A stretch of DNA of 19,133 nt from CALJEL01 sp041082235 (GCA_041082235.1 JBDOIG010000146.1:1-19133); one strand, 5' to 3'. Positions 1 through 7,306 are shown, counted from the stretch's first letter. Translations and numbers: made by a program. The notes: generated by a model not told the origin, from the letters alone.

Positions 1-49
1 CCTTCCATAAATCTGTTAAACTCAGGTCAGTGAGTTCTTTCACTGCCAT
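1..49 (-). CDS. Partial gene, N-terminal 16 residues; possible IS transposase
   Basis: The ATG is at 49-47 on the minus strand, preceded by a strong AAAGGAGG ribosome binding site 9 nt upstream. The visible residues are MAVKELTDLSLTDLWK, after which the frame continues past position 1. The fragment is too short to identify by itself. Its distance from the inverted-repeat-like block at 123-147 is the reason for suggesting a mutator-type transposase. The ribosome binding site is inside one arm of a hairpin (50-62/91-103), which would reduce translation from read-through transcripts, a known feature of some IS elements. Confidence 0.6.
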   Translation of the reverse strand, partial: MAVKELTDLSLTDLWK

Positions 50-147
50 GGGTGTGTCCTCCTTTCTTTAAAAGTTAATTTCAGATCAATGGAGGATACA
101 CCCTCTTTTCTTTAATTTTCAATTTACACAGAAAATTTTACACTACC
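1..147 (-). mobile_element. Probable left end of an IS256/mutator-type insertion sequence
   Basis: Seen: on the minus strand a gene starts at 49 and runs off the window. Upstream, at 123-147, lies an AT-rich block whose minus-strand form begins GGTAGTGTAAAATTTTCTG and continues TGTAAA. From memory of the family, this resembles terminal inverted repeats of mutator/IS256-type elements, with the transposase starting about 100 nt inside the end. A 13-bp inverted repeat (50-62 with 91-103, 12 of 13 matching) surrounds the transposase ribosome binding site. Inference: 147 is the outer boundary. The other end, the transposase body and the target duplication lie outside the window, so the assignment is tentative. 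Confidence 0.45.
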
Positions 148-190
148 AAACATAACCTCCTTCACTGTCTGATGATAAACTTTTTTGGTT

Positions 191-300
191 AAAGAGCTTT
201 GTGGACAACGCCCCTCAAGCTCTCCTTTATATTAATTTAAATTTAAACTTTAAAAATTTATTTCTGGGGTTTCAAAGGGGCGACAAGCCCCTTTGAGCTC
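191..300 (-). repeat. Composite palindromic repeat, copy A (inverted)
   Basis: On the minus strand this reads as a 9-bp perfect hairpin (CAAAGGGGC at 273-281 with GCCCCTTTG at 287-295), then GAAACCCCAGAAAT, an AT-rich spacer, AAAGGAG, and a second, poorer GAGG-containing hairpin near 201-220. The same order of parts occurs at 3982-4072 and 6451-6534. The spacer is longer here than in the other copies. The rest of the gene-free stretch 50-485 is AT-rich, and beyond this repeat, the IS-like end and the riboswitch promoter I see nothing in it. Confidence 0.7.
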
Positions 301-450
301 TGCCCATTTGAGCTTTATAAAGGCTTTGAGGCATATATGCTATCCCTTTATATTTATATCAGCAGTTTCTGACTCTTTTAACCATATAGGGATACTCACA
401 CAAATTTTCTTCTTCTGGATTCGTCATTATGTATACATAAAAAAAATTTA

Positions 451-481
451 TTACACCTGCTGAAAGAAAATATATTATAAT
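451..481 (+). promoter_or_regulatory. Putative promoter of the fluoride-riboswitch operon
   Basis: A TATAAT box at 476-481 sits just upstream of the riboswitch and would start transcription close to 488, the first base needed by the aptamer. The -35 is poor (TTACAC at 451-456, spacing 19; an overlapping TATTAT at 473-478 would give spacing 16). The placement relative to the aptamer is the main support. Confidence 0.5.
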
Positions 482-487
482 TCAACA

Positions 488-546
488 TCAAGGCGATGGA
501 GTTCGCCTTATAAATGTCCCTGAGTTCTGGGGACTGATAACTCCTA
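488..546 (+). ncRNA. Fluoride riboswitch (crcB motif) aptamer
   Basis: The sequence matches the class closely. Stem one is AAGGCGA (490-496) with TCGCCTT (503-509). The TATAAAT linker follows (510-515 region). The second stem is GTCCC (516-520) with GGGAC (530-534), then TGATAACTCCTA. The long-range pseudoknot is visible: loop bases GGAGT (498-502) are complementary to ACTCC (540-544). This is the same arrangement as the characterised Bacillus cereus and Thermotoga crcB riboswitches. The ACTCC strand is also the 5' arm of the downstream terminator (539-573). Fluoride binding, which stabilises the pseudoknot, should therefore prevent termination and switch the operon on. It controls the antiporter at 599 and the Usp gene at 1763. 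Confidence 0.95.
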
Positions 547-573
547 CTCTCAAATATGAGAGCAGGAGTTTTT
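539..573 (+). terminator. Intrinsic terminator, expression platform of the fluoride riboswitch
   Basis: The stem pairs 539-545 with 564-570 and 547-552 with 557-562, with one A/C mismatch, an AATA loop and a T5 run ending at 573. Its 5' arm shares ACTCC (540-544) with the aptamer pseudoknot, so the two structures exclude each other. The gene starts 26 nt after the T-run. Confidence 0.93.
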
Positions 574-598
574 TATTTGCCCGGAAAGGAAAGTCTCT

Positions 599-1759
599 AT
601 GCACGAGGTCTGGACACTTGCCTCTATCTGGATAGGCCTTGCCCTTGTGGCAGCCCTTCTTAGTGCCTGGCTCAGGATTGCAACTGCCCTCTCTGAGATC
701 ATGGTTGGAACACTGGCTCAGCTTCTTATTGCTGGAGCCTTTGGTTTAAGCCTCAATGCCAATGAGCCATGGATAAAATTCCTCGCTGGTGCAGGTGCGA
801 TAATACTCACATTCCTTGCTGGTGCTGAGATTGACCCTGATGTATTTAAGCTTAAATGGAAGGAGGCAACTGTTATTGGACTTATTGCCTTCTTCGCACC
901 CTTTTTAGGTTGCACAGCCATAGCCTATTACCTCCTTGGATGGACAGTAAAGGCAAGCTGGCTTGCTGGTGTTGCCCTTTCAACCACATCTGTTGCAGTT
1001 GTTTATGCAGTGATGCTTGAGCTTGGACTCAATAAGACAGAATTCGGAAAGATCGTCCTTGCTGCCTGCTTTATTAATGACCTTGGGACAGTCCTTGCCC
1101 TTGGTCTGATATTCTCACCCTTTACAATAAGGACTGTAGTATTTGTAATTGTAAGTGTGGCTGTATTTATGCTTCTTCCCTATATCACACCAAGATTTTT
1201 CAAAAAATATGGAGCCAGGCCTTCAGAGATAGAGACAAAATATCTTTTGCTGTTTCTTTTTGGTCTTGGAGCAATTGCTGCATGGTCTGAAAGTGAGCCT
1301 GTTTTACCTGCCTATATAATTGGTATGATGCTTGCTGGTTCAGTTGGCAGGGACCACGGCCTTATAAGAAGACTGAGGACCCTGACATTCGGTCTCCTTA
1401 CTCCCTTTTATTTTTTAAGGGCGGGTTCCTTTGTCTCTATCCCATCAATAATAGCAGCACCTCTGGCGCTATTTATTCTCTTTATGGGTAAGATGATAAC
1501 AAAGTTTTTTGGAGTATATCCTGTTACAAAGGCCTTCAGATATGCCCAGAGGGAAGGTATGTACACAACACTCCTGATGTCCACAGGCCTTACCTTTGGC
1601 TCTATATCTGCCCTCTTTGGATATACCCATGGTATAATTGATCAGCAACAGTATTCCCTTCTTATTACAGCCATTATAGGAAGTGCAGTTATACCAACGC
1701 TTATAGCCAATGCCTTTTTTATACCCCATTACCTATTGCCAAAAAAGAGGGAGGAATAA
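599..1759 (+). CDS. Cation/proton antiporter family membrane protein (CPA/KefB-NapA type) under fluoride control
   Basis: A 386-residue inner-membrane protein with about 11-12 hydrophobic segments and no cytoplasmic regulatory domain, so only the transport core of the monovalent cation:proton antiporter superfamily. Characteristic marks are the GAEID segment (residues 75-79), the ALSTTSVAVVYAV unwound-helix segment (126-138) and the Asn160-Asp161 pair in CFINDLGTV, the position of the ion-binding ND/DD motif. An ATG with AAAGGA about 9 nt upstream sets the start. It lies 26 nt behind the fluoride riboswitch terminator and 3 nt before a Usp gene. From memory, Na+/H+ antiporters and uspA-like genes are among known fluoride-riboswitch targets. 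The likely role is fluoride resistance, either by exporting fluoride or by restoring ion/proton balance; the sequence does not decide which. No crcB or CLC-F gene is in the window. Confidence 0.9.
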   Translation: MHEVWTLASIWIGLALVAALLSAWLRIATALSEIMVGTLAQLLIAGAFGLSLNANEPWIKFLAGAGAIILTFLAGAEIDPDVFKLKWKEATVIGLIAFFAPFLGCTAIAYYLLGWTVKASWLAGVALSTTSVAVVYAVMLELGLNKTEFGKIVLAACFINDLGTVLALGLIFSPFTIRTVVFVIVSVAVFMLLPYITPRFFKKYGARPSEIETKYLLLFLFGLGAIAAWSESEPVLPAYIIGMMLAGSVGRDHGLIRRLRTLTFGLLTPFYFLRAGSFVSIPSIIAAPLALFILFMGKMITKFFGVYPVTKAFRYAQREGMYTTLLMSTGLTFGSISALFGYTHGIIDQQQYSLLITAIIGSAVIPTLIANAFFIPHYLLPKKREE

Positions 1760-1762
1760 ACT

Positions 1763-2188
1763 ATGCTAAAAAGGATACTCGTAGCCTTTGATGGTTCACC
1801 ACAGTCCTATCAGGCCTTTGAATTCAGCCTTGAGCTATCAAAGCTCTGCCCTGGCGCAGCACCTGAGATAATAGTCCTTTCTGTTGCCCAGCCACCAGAG
1901 CCTGTAGATATTGTGGAGATGGATGCTATTATTGATAGCGCAAGGCAGCATTATGAAGAACTCTTCAGAGGACTGAGGGATAAGGCAAAGGAAAAGAATC
2001 TTGAGATAAAGACAGAGATTGTGGTAGGTCATCCAGCAGACCAGATAGTAAGATATGCAAAGGAAAACAGGTGTGACATGGTTGTCCTCGGTCAGAGGGG
2101 AAAGTCAAAGATAGAGAACTGGCTCCTTGGTTCTGTATCAAAGAGGGTGGCTACCTATGCACCGTGCACAGTGACAATAGTTAAGTAG
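1763..2188 (+). CDS. Universal stress protein, UspA family
   Basis: A 141-residue single-domain Usp. The N-terminus LKRILVAFDGS carries the conserved Asp10 of the nucleotide pocket. The C-terminal signature G-x2-G-x9-G-S is complete (Gly110, Gly113, Gly123, Ser124), so it belongs to the ATP-binding group of Usps. The start is 3 nt after the antiporter stop, and the ribosome binding site GGGAGG lies inside the last codons of that gene, so the two are translationally coupled. Both are downstream of the fluoride riboswitch. A soluble Usp paired with a CPA-type antiporter suggests that it binds or regulates the transporter in response to ATP or stress; this is inferred from neighbourhood only. 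Confidence 0.92.
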   Translation: MLKRILVAFDGSPQSYQAFEFSLELSKLCPGAAPEIIVLSVAQPPEPVDIVEMDAIIDSARQHYEELFRGLRDKAKEKNLEIKTEIVVGHPADQIVRYAKENRCDMVVLGQRGKSKIENWLLGSVSKRVATYAPCTVTIVK

Positions 2189-2191
2189 CCA

Positions 2192-2207
2192 TTAGGCGAA
2201 GGCCTAA
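2192..2207 (+). terminator. Short hairpin after the Usp gene, weak terminator candidate
   Basis: TTAGGC (2192-2197) and GCCTAA (2202-2207) form a perfect 6-bp stem with a GAAG loop, 3 nt after the Usp stop. There is no T-run, only AATT, so efficient intrinsic termination is doubtful. It may mark the end of the fluoride operon or act as a processing or stability hairpin. Confidence 0.3.
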
Positions 2208-2228
2208 ATTAGCTGTGGGAGGTGAATT

Positions 2229-3983
2229 ATGTCAGTCTCAGCATACTCCCGCTTAAAAGACCAGATCATCAGCTCCATTGATGAGATGCTCACAATTGAG
2301 GCGATTCGTGGATGCCCCTGTGAAGATCTTAGAGAAAAGCTTGAGAAAAATACCTTTAATCTCGTTGTTGTTGGACAATTCAAGCGTGGAAAGACCAGTC
2401 TCATAAATGCCCTCCTCGGTGAGGATATCCTTCCTGTTGCAGTTGTGCCCCTCACATCCATTGTCACAATAATGACCTATGGTGAGGCATTGCGAATTAA
2501 GGTCTATTTCAATGACGGAAGGGTTACCGAGATAAAACCTGAGAGCCTTGCTGATTATGTTACAGAGAAGGGAAATCCAAAGAATATAAAGGATGTTAAG
2601 GAGGTGGTTATAACCTATCCATCGCCCTATCTCAAGGATGGCGTTAGACTCATTGATACCCCTGGTGTTGGCTCCATCTATCAGCACAATACAGATGTGG
2701 CATACCAATATCTTCCAAAGTCAGATGCAGCCATGTTTCTTCTTTCTGTTGACCAGCCAATGAGCAAGGCAGAACTTGAATTCCTTAATGATGTTAAAGA
2801 GTATTCAAATAAGATATTCTTCCTCCTCAATAAGGCAGACTATCTTAATGAAAGAGACCTTCAGGAATCCATTGAGTTTTCAAAGGGAGTGCTTAAAGAG
2901 GTTATGGGTGCAGATGTGAGGCTCTTTCCCATATCAGCAAGGCATGCCCTTGAGGCAAAGAAATGTAATTCTCAGGAGCTTCTCCAGAAAAGCAGGCTTC
3001 CTGAATTCTCGGATGTCTTAAACAGATTTCTCATGGAGGAAAAAGGAAAGATTTTACTCCTTTCTGTTGTTAATAATCTCCTGAGGATACTCGCACAGGC
3101 AAGGTTTGAAATTGAGCTTGAGCTTAAATCCCTTACTGTTCCCCTTGAGGAGCTGGAGAAGAAACTCTCTGTATTTGAGGAAAAGAAAAAGGCTGTGATG
3201 AACGAAAAAGAGGACTTTGACATATTGCTTGATGGAGAGACAAAGAGGCTCCTCAAGAATATCCTTGATGAGGAGCTTGATAAATTCAAAAAAGGGCTTA
3301 CCGTAGATATAATGACAAAGCTTGAGTGCTATTACAATGAAAACAGAAACCTGACACTCAGGGAGCTCCATAAAGGACTTGAGGGCCAGGTGATCAGAGA
3401 GGTCAAGGCTGCCTTCAGTGGATGGCGTACTGTCATGGATGAGAAACTCGCAAAGGCCTTTGAGACAACCTGTAAGAGATTTGTCCAGAGGATTGATGAT
3501 ATAGTTGATGAGCTTTTGAGGTTCTCATCTGAGCTCTTCCAGATACCCTTTGATGCAATTAAGGCAGAGGCCTTATGGACTGTTAAGTCAGGTTTTTATT
3601 ACAAATTCAAGGATGAGCCTGTAGGCCTCGAGATGCTTGCTGGAACACTTACCCTGGCCCTTCCAAGATTCATTGGAGAAAAGATAATCATGAAGAAGAT
3701 GAGGGAATATCTCCATCAGGTAGTGGATGTCCAGTCCGGGAGGGTGAGATATGACTTCGCAGAGAGGCTGGACAAGAGCAAGCTTGATTTCCGATGGGAG
3801 ATGCTCCAGAGAATAGAGGCAACCATTGAAGGAATAGAGACCGCAATCAAAAAGGGCATGGCTGAAAGGAATAAGGGAGCAGAAGAGGTTGAGAAGAGAA
3901 AGAAGTTCCTCTATAAGACCATTGAGAGGGTTGACTCCCTGAAGGAAAAACTCGGGAGCATAAAGGCAGAAGCCGGGATGTAA
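2229..3983 (+). CDS. Dynamin-like GTPase
   Basis: A 584-residue large GTPase. The G-domain motifs are all present: P-loop GQFKRGKTS (Gly49 to Ser57, Lys55), G2 Thr76 in PLTSIVT, G3 DTPG (Asp143-Gly146), and G4 NKAD (Asn201-Asp204). After about residue 270 the protein becomes long charged helices, as in the stalk of bacterial dynamin-like proteins. A hydrophobic stretch near residues 465-485 (LAGTLTLALPRF) could be a membrane-touching paddle. The ribosome binding site GGGAGGTGA precedes the ATG. Family knowledge: such proteins remodel or protect the inner membrane. The specific role here is unknown. Its stop codon lies within the left arm of composite repeat copy B. Confidence 0.85.
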   Translation: MSVSAYSRLKDQIISSIDEMLTIEAIRGCPCEDLREKLEKNTFNLVVVGQFKRGKTSLINALLGEDILPVAVVPLTSIVTIMTYGEALRIKVYFNDGRVTEIKPESLADYVTEKGNPKNIKDVKEVVITYPSPYLKDGVRLIDTPGVGSIYQHNTDVAYQYLPKSDAAMFLLSVDQPMSKAELEFLNDVKEYSNKIFFLLNKADYLNERDLQESIEFSKGVLKEVMGADVRLFPISARHALEAKKCNSQELLQKSRLPEFSDVLNRFLMEEKGKILLLSVVNNLLRILAQARFEIELELKSLTVPLEELEKKLSVFEEKKKAVMNEKEDFDILLDGETKRLLKNILDEELDKFKKGLTVDIMTKLECYYNENRNLTLRELHKGLEGQVIREVKAAFSGWRTVMDEKLAKAFETTCKRFVQRIDDIVDELLRFSSELFQIPFDAIKAEALWTVKSGFYYKFKDEPVGLEMLAGTLTLALPRFIGEKIIMKKMREYLHQVVDVQSGRVRYDFAERLDKSKLDFRWEMLQRIEATIEGIETAIKKGMAERNKGAEEVEKRKKFLYKTIERVDSLKEKLGSIKAEAGM

Positions 3984-4072
3984 AGGGGCAAAGCCCCTTT
4001 AAAACCCGAAATAAAATTTTTTTAAAAGGGAGTTTGAGGGACATAGTCCCTCAAAGGGACAAAGCCTCTTTG
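3982..4072 (+). repeat. Composite palindromic repeat, copy B
   Basis: Three hairpins lie in 91 nt. The first is AAAGGGGC (3982-3989) with GCCCCTTT (3993-4000), perfect. An AT-rich spacer AAAACCCGAAATAAAATTT follows. The second is TTTGAGGGAC (4033-4042) with GTCCCTCAAA (4046-4055), a perfect 10-bp stem with an ATA loop. A decayed third pairs 4052-4060 with 4064-4072. The TAA of the dynamin-like gene (3981-3983) runs into the first arm. It fills most of the 99-nt gap before the gene at 4083. Order and spacer match copies A and C. Confidence 0.8.
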
Positions 4073-4082
4073 AAAGGTCAGA

Positions 4083-4472
4083 ATGCACTTTTTCTGTCCT
4101 CAGTGCTGGAAAGAGATTGATGAAAAAGACAGGATATACCCTTACTGCGGTGCTGATATCCTCAAGCACGAAAGAAAAGGCTTTGAAGAGAAATTAATAA
4201 ATGCCCTGAGGCATCCCGAACCAGAGACAGTTAAGAGGGCTGTCTGGATACTTGGAAAAATAAAAAGTCTGAAGGCTATTAAAGTTCTTATAGAACTCTT
4301 TTCAAAAACTGATAATCCCTTCTTAAAAAGAGAAATCCTTGAGGCACTCTCAGAGATTGGCACAGAGGAATCATTAGCCTTTATAAAAAGATGTCTCAGC
4401 TCAGAGATAGGCATTGTGAGAAAAAAGGCAGAAGAGATTATAATATCTACAAAGGAGGCTGGAGATGTTTGA
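4083..4472 (+). CDS. Small zinc-ribbon plus HEAT-repeat protein
   Basis: 129 residues. The N-terminus holds a zinc-ribbon-like segment, CPQC (residues 5-8) then YPYCG around residue 20, where the usual CPxCG knuckle has Tyr in place of the first Cys. Only three Cys are left, so metal binding may be weakened or use another ligand. Residues 35-125 are two to three HEAT/PBS-type helical repeats (VKRAVWILGKIKSLKAIKVL and LKREILEALSEIGTEESLA), typical of protein-binding scaffolds. The ribosome binding site is modest (GAAAGG, 5 nt before ATG) and lies at the edge of composite repeat B. The gene overlaps the next by 8 nt, so the two are probably coupled. No specific function can be assigned. Confidence 0.8.
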   Translation: MHFFCPQCWKEIDEKDRIYPYCGADILKHERKGFEEKLINALRHPEPETVKRAVWILGKIKSLKAIKVLIELFSKTDNPFLKREILEALSEIGTEESLAFIKRCLSSEIGIVRKKAEEIIISTKEAGDV

Positions 4473-4935
4473 GCTTGATATACCTGGATTTGGCAGTGTG
4501 AGGCTTGAGCATCTTGTCTCGGATTTTACAGGTACACTCTCTGTTGATGGAAGGCTGATACCGGGTGTGAGGGAGAGGCTTAATGAGCTCTCTAAATTGC
4601 TCAGGATTCACATCCTCACAGCAGATACCTTTGGCAGGGCAAGGGAAGAGCTCAGGGATATATATTGCGATGTCCATATCCTAACAGGTGAAGACCACGA
4701 TATTCAGAAGGAAGAATATATTAAACAACTCGTCCCTGATAAAGTCATAGCCTTTGGAAATGGAAACAATGACAGGAGGATGCTCAGGGCTGCAAGGATA
4801 GGTGTGGTAGTGATACTTGAAGAGGGAGCTGCAGGTGATGCAGTGAGGTCAGCAGACATTGTGGTTAAGTCAATCATAGATGGTCTTGACCTGCTTCTCA
4901 CTCCTAAAAGACTGAGGGCAACCCTGAGGTTTTAG
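4465..4935 (+). CDS. HAD-superfamily protein, soluble P-type-ATPase-like
   Basis: 156 residues, a minimal HAD fold. Motif I is SDFTGTLS with nucleophile Asp20. The residue two positions later is Thr where HAD phosphatases have the second Asp, making DFTGT very close to the DKTGT of P-type ATPases. Motif II is ILTAD (Thr52), motif III a Lys near 82-87, and motif IV GNGNNDRRML (residues 98-107, Asp103). This pattern matches the family annotated as soluble P-type ATPase (COG4087-like, by memory). The absence of the second motif I Asp suggests slow phosphoenzyme turnover, so a regulatory or phosphate-binding role is as likely as a classical phosphatase. AAAGGAGG before the ATG is inside the preceding gene. 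Confidence 0.82.
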   Translation: MFELDIPGFGSVRLEHLVSDFTGTLSVDGRLIPGVRERLNELSKLLRIHILTADTFGRAREELRDIYCDVHILTGEDHDIQKEEYIKQLVPDKVIAFGNGNNDRRMLRAARIGVVVILEEGAAGDAVRSADIVVKSIIDGLDLLLTPKRLRATLRF

Positions 4936-4958
4936 AGATTTAGATATTATGTTATAAT
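4931..4958 (+). promoter_or_regulatory. Possible promoter before the ABC transporter genes
   Basis: TATAAT at 4953-4958 lies about 40 nt before the transporter start. The -35 candidate TTTAGA (4931-4936, spacer 16) is weak. The preceding gene ends at 4935. It could provide separate expression of the amino-acid uptake genes. Confidence 0.35.
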
Positions 4959-4998
4959 TTTTTATGACCTTGCCAGAGATCTCATCACGGCTTATCAA

Positions 4999-6474
4999 AT
5001 GAAAGGCCTCAGGAATATAGTTCTTTGTACACTCCTTCTTTTATTCAGTTCTCATTCCTATGCCTCAACACTTCAGGATATAAAGGCGCGCGGTTATCTC
5101 CTCTGGGGTTCTGATGCTGAGGGCGGAGCACCTTATGTATTCCCTGATCCTGAAAATCCTTCAAGATTAATAGGCTTTGAGGTAGAGATTGTAGAGGCAA
5201 TTTCAAAGGAGCTCGGCATAAGGCACAAGATGGTCCAGAATGCCTGGGACAGTCTGATACCAGGCCTTGAGAGAGGAGATTATGATATTGCTATAAATGG
5301 CATTGAGATCACACCAGACAGGGCAAGGAGGATACTCTTTTCCATTCCTTACTATGTCTATACAGAACAGCTTGTTGTAAAAGCAGATAATAAAGAGATA
5401 AATTTCCTCTCCGACCTCAGAGGCAAGAGGGTTGGTACTCTTTCAGGTGCTGTCTGTCACAGAATGCTTGAAGAGGTGGGTGGCATAAAGATTGTTGTTT
5501 ACTCAGGTGTTGTTGAACCTTATGAAGACCTTGCCCTTGGAAGGCTTGATGCAGTCTTTCTTGACCTGCCCATTGCTGCCTATTATGCAAGGCCTGACAG
5601 GAGACTGAGATACGCTGGTGGGCCTGTTGGAGAGGGATTTTATGGAATTGCTATAAGAAAAGAAGACAGAGAGCTCAAGGAGGCAATTGACAGTGCCTTA
5701 AGAAAACTCATTAAAGAAGGTGAACTAAAAAGAATCTATGAAAAATGGGATATGTGGAATGAAAAGCAGGAAAAACTCTATGTAATGGCAGAAGAGAGTT
5801 ACACAGAGGTTGAGAAACTCAAAGAAGCACCTCTTACAAGATTTATCCCGAATCTTCTTAAGGGTGCAGGGCTTACCATATTCATATCAGTCATCTCCAT
5901 GGTGCTGGCAATGCTCCTTGGCCTTATCCTTACAATAATGAGACTCTATGGAAGACCTCCATTGAGTACCCTTGCAACAGCCTACATAGAGGTCTATAGA
6001 GGGACTCCGCTCCTTATCCAGCTTTATATACTTTATTACGGACTGCCAAATATTGGTATTTCCCTGAGCCCTCTCATGGCGGCCTTTCTTGGACTTGGTA
6101 TGAACTATGCTGCCTATGAGGCAGAGCTTTACAGGGCAGGAATAAATGCTGTATCAAAAGGACAGATGGAGGCAGCTCTTTCCCTTGGAATGACACAGGG
6201 ACTTGCCCTTAGAAGGATAATACTTCCTCAGGCACTGAGGATTGCCCTTCCTGGTGTTACCAATGATTTTATTGCACTCTTTAAGGATTCTTCCCTTGTA
6301 TCAGTGATAGCAATGGTTGAGCTCACAAAGACATATACAATACTTGCTGCAAATACATTGAGATTCTTTGAGCTCGGCCTGATTGTGGCGATCCTTTATT
6401 TTGGAATGAGCTATCCCCTCTCTATACTTGCAAGAAGGCTTGAGCAAAGACTCAAAGGGGCAAAGCCCCTTTGA
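4999..6474 (+). CDS. Fused polar amino-acid ABC transporter: substrate-binding domain plus permease
   Basis: 491 residues. A signal peptide (about 1-22, ending SYAS) is followed by a family 3 solute-binding domain (about 24-255) containing the usual GFEVEIVEAI, ALERG-type GLERGDYDIAING and GTLSGA segments. A HisM/GlnP-type permease follows (about 285-485) with the EAA loop EAALSLGMTQGLALRRIILP. Fusion of receptor and permease tethers the receptor to the membrane, as in known GlnP-type fusions. Substrates are probably glutamine, glutamate, arginine or a related polar amino acid. The start is supported by the signal peptide, although the ribosome binding site is poor. The last residues (LKGAKPL) and the TGA are encoded by composite repeat copy C, so the C-terminus appears to have been rewritten by the repeat. 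Confidence 0.93.
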   Translation: MKGLRNIVLCTLLLLFSSHSYASTLQDIKARGYLLWGSDAEGGAPYVFPDPENPSRLIGFEVEIVEAISKELGIRHKMVQNAWDSLIPGLERGDYDIAINGIEITPDRARRILFSIPYYVYTEQLVVKADNKEINFLSDLRGKRVGTLSGAVCHRMLEEVGGIKIVVYSGVVEPYEDLALGRLDAVFLDLPIAAYYARPDRRLRYAGGPVGEGFYGIAIRKEDRELKEAIDSALRKLIKEGELKRIYEKWDMWNEKQEKLYVMAEESYTEVEKLKEAPLTRFIPNLLKGAGLTIFISVISMVLAMLLGLILTIMRLYGRPPLSTLATAYIEVYRGTPLLIQLYILYYGLPNIGISLSPLMAAFLGLGMNYAAYEAELYRAGINAVSKGQMEAALSLGMTQGLALRRIILPQALRIALPGVTNDFIALFKDSSLVSVIAMVELTKTYTILAANTLRFFELGLIVAILYFGMSYPLSILARRLEQRLKGAKPL

Positions 6475-6534
6475 GACCCCAAAAAATAGGTTATAATCTT
6501 TTATAAAAAGGAGCCTGAGGAACGAAGTCCCTCA
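6451..6534 (+). repeat. Composite palindromic repeat, copy C (overlaps a gene end)
   Basis: The first hairpin is CTCAAAGGGGC (6451-6461) with GCCCCTTTGAG (6465-6475), a perfect 11-bp stem with an AAA loop. The permease stop TGA (6472-6474) is inside its right arm. The spacer AGACCCCAAAAAATAGG and AT-rich sequence follow, then AAAAAGGAG and a second, imperfect hairpin TGAGG..C (6516-6523) with G.CCCTCA (6527-6534). Same orientation and part order as copy B. A TATAAT at 6492-6497 in the spacer could act as a -10 for the ATPase gene, but no good -35 is seen. Confidence 0.8.
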
Positions 6535-6544
6535 AAGGCAGAAG

Positions 6545-7306
6545 ATGGAGCTCATAAGAATCATAGACCTTTATAAATATTATGGAGAGGTCCCGGTCCT
6601 CAGGGGAATCAATCTTTCTGTGAAAAAAGGTGAGGCAGTTGCCATTATCGGGCCTTCTGGAAGCGGTAAGAGCACCCTGCTTAGATGTATTAATGGACTT
6701 GAGCTGTTCCAGAGGGGTGAGGTTATAGTGGATGGTATAGAGCTTCATTCAATAAATAAAAAAAGACCCTCAGCTGAGGACAGGGAGGCAATGCAGAAGG
6801 TAAGGCTCCTTGCTGGCATGGTATTTCAGCACTTCAATCTATTTCCCCATATGACTGTGCTTGAAAATATTATAGAAGCACCCCTGAGGGTTCTTAAGAT
6901 GGATAAAGAACAGGCTACCACGGAGGCACTGACATTGCTTAAAAGGGTGGGGCTCCATGAAAAACTCAAGAGATATCCTGATGAGCTCTCAGGTGGTGAG
7001 CAGCAGAGGGTTGCTATTGTCCGTGCCCTTGCAATGAAGCCAGAGGTAATGCTCTTTGATGAGCCAACATCTTCCCTTGATCCAGAGATGGTTGGAGAGG
7101 TCCTCTCTGTGATAAAAGACCTTATATACGAGGGAATGACGACCATTATCTCAACACATGAGATGGACTTTGCAAGGGATGTGGCTGACAGGGTTGTTGT
7201 GCTTGACAGGGGAGAGATTATAGAAGAAGGAGACCCAGAGAAGATATTCACCGACCCCTCTCAGGAAAGGACAAGGCTATTCCTCAGTAGGATCCTTAGG
7301 AGATGA
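6545..7306 (+). CDS. Polar amino-acid ABC transporter ATPase (GlnQ/HisP type)
   Basis: 253 residues with a complete nucleotide-binding domain: Walker A GPSGSGKST (36-44), Q-loop Gln95 in VFQHFNLFPH, signature LSGGEQQRV (148-156), Walker B VMLFDEP (Asp172, Glu173), D-loop SSLDP and H-loop His205 in STHEM. The LFPHMTVLENI segment is typical of the polar amino-acid uptake ATPases. It partners the fused receptor/permease 70 nt upstream; two identical permeases and two ATPases would form the complex. The region between them is composite repeat C, and the ribosome binding site is weak (AAAGGCAG). The stop overlaps the following Mur ligase start as ATGA. Confidence 0.94.
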   Translation: MELIRIIDLYKYYGEVPVLRGINLSVKKGEAVAIIGPSGSGKSTLLRCINGLELFQRGEVIVDGIELHSINKKRPSAEDREAMQKVRLLAGMVFQHFNLFPHMTVLENIIEAPLRVLKMDKEQATTEALTLLKRVGLHEKLKRYPDELSGGEQQRVAIVRALAMKPEVMLFDEPTSSLDPEMVGEVLSVIKDLIYEGMTTIISTHEMDFARDVADRVVVLDRGEIIEEGDPEKIFTDPSQERTRLFLSRILRR

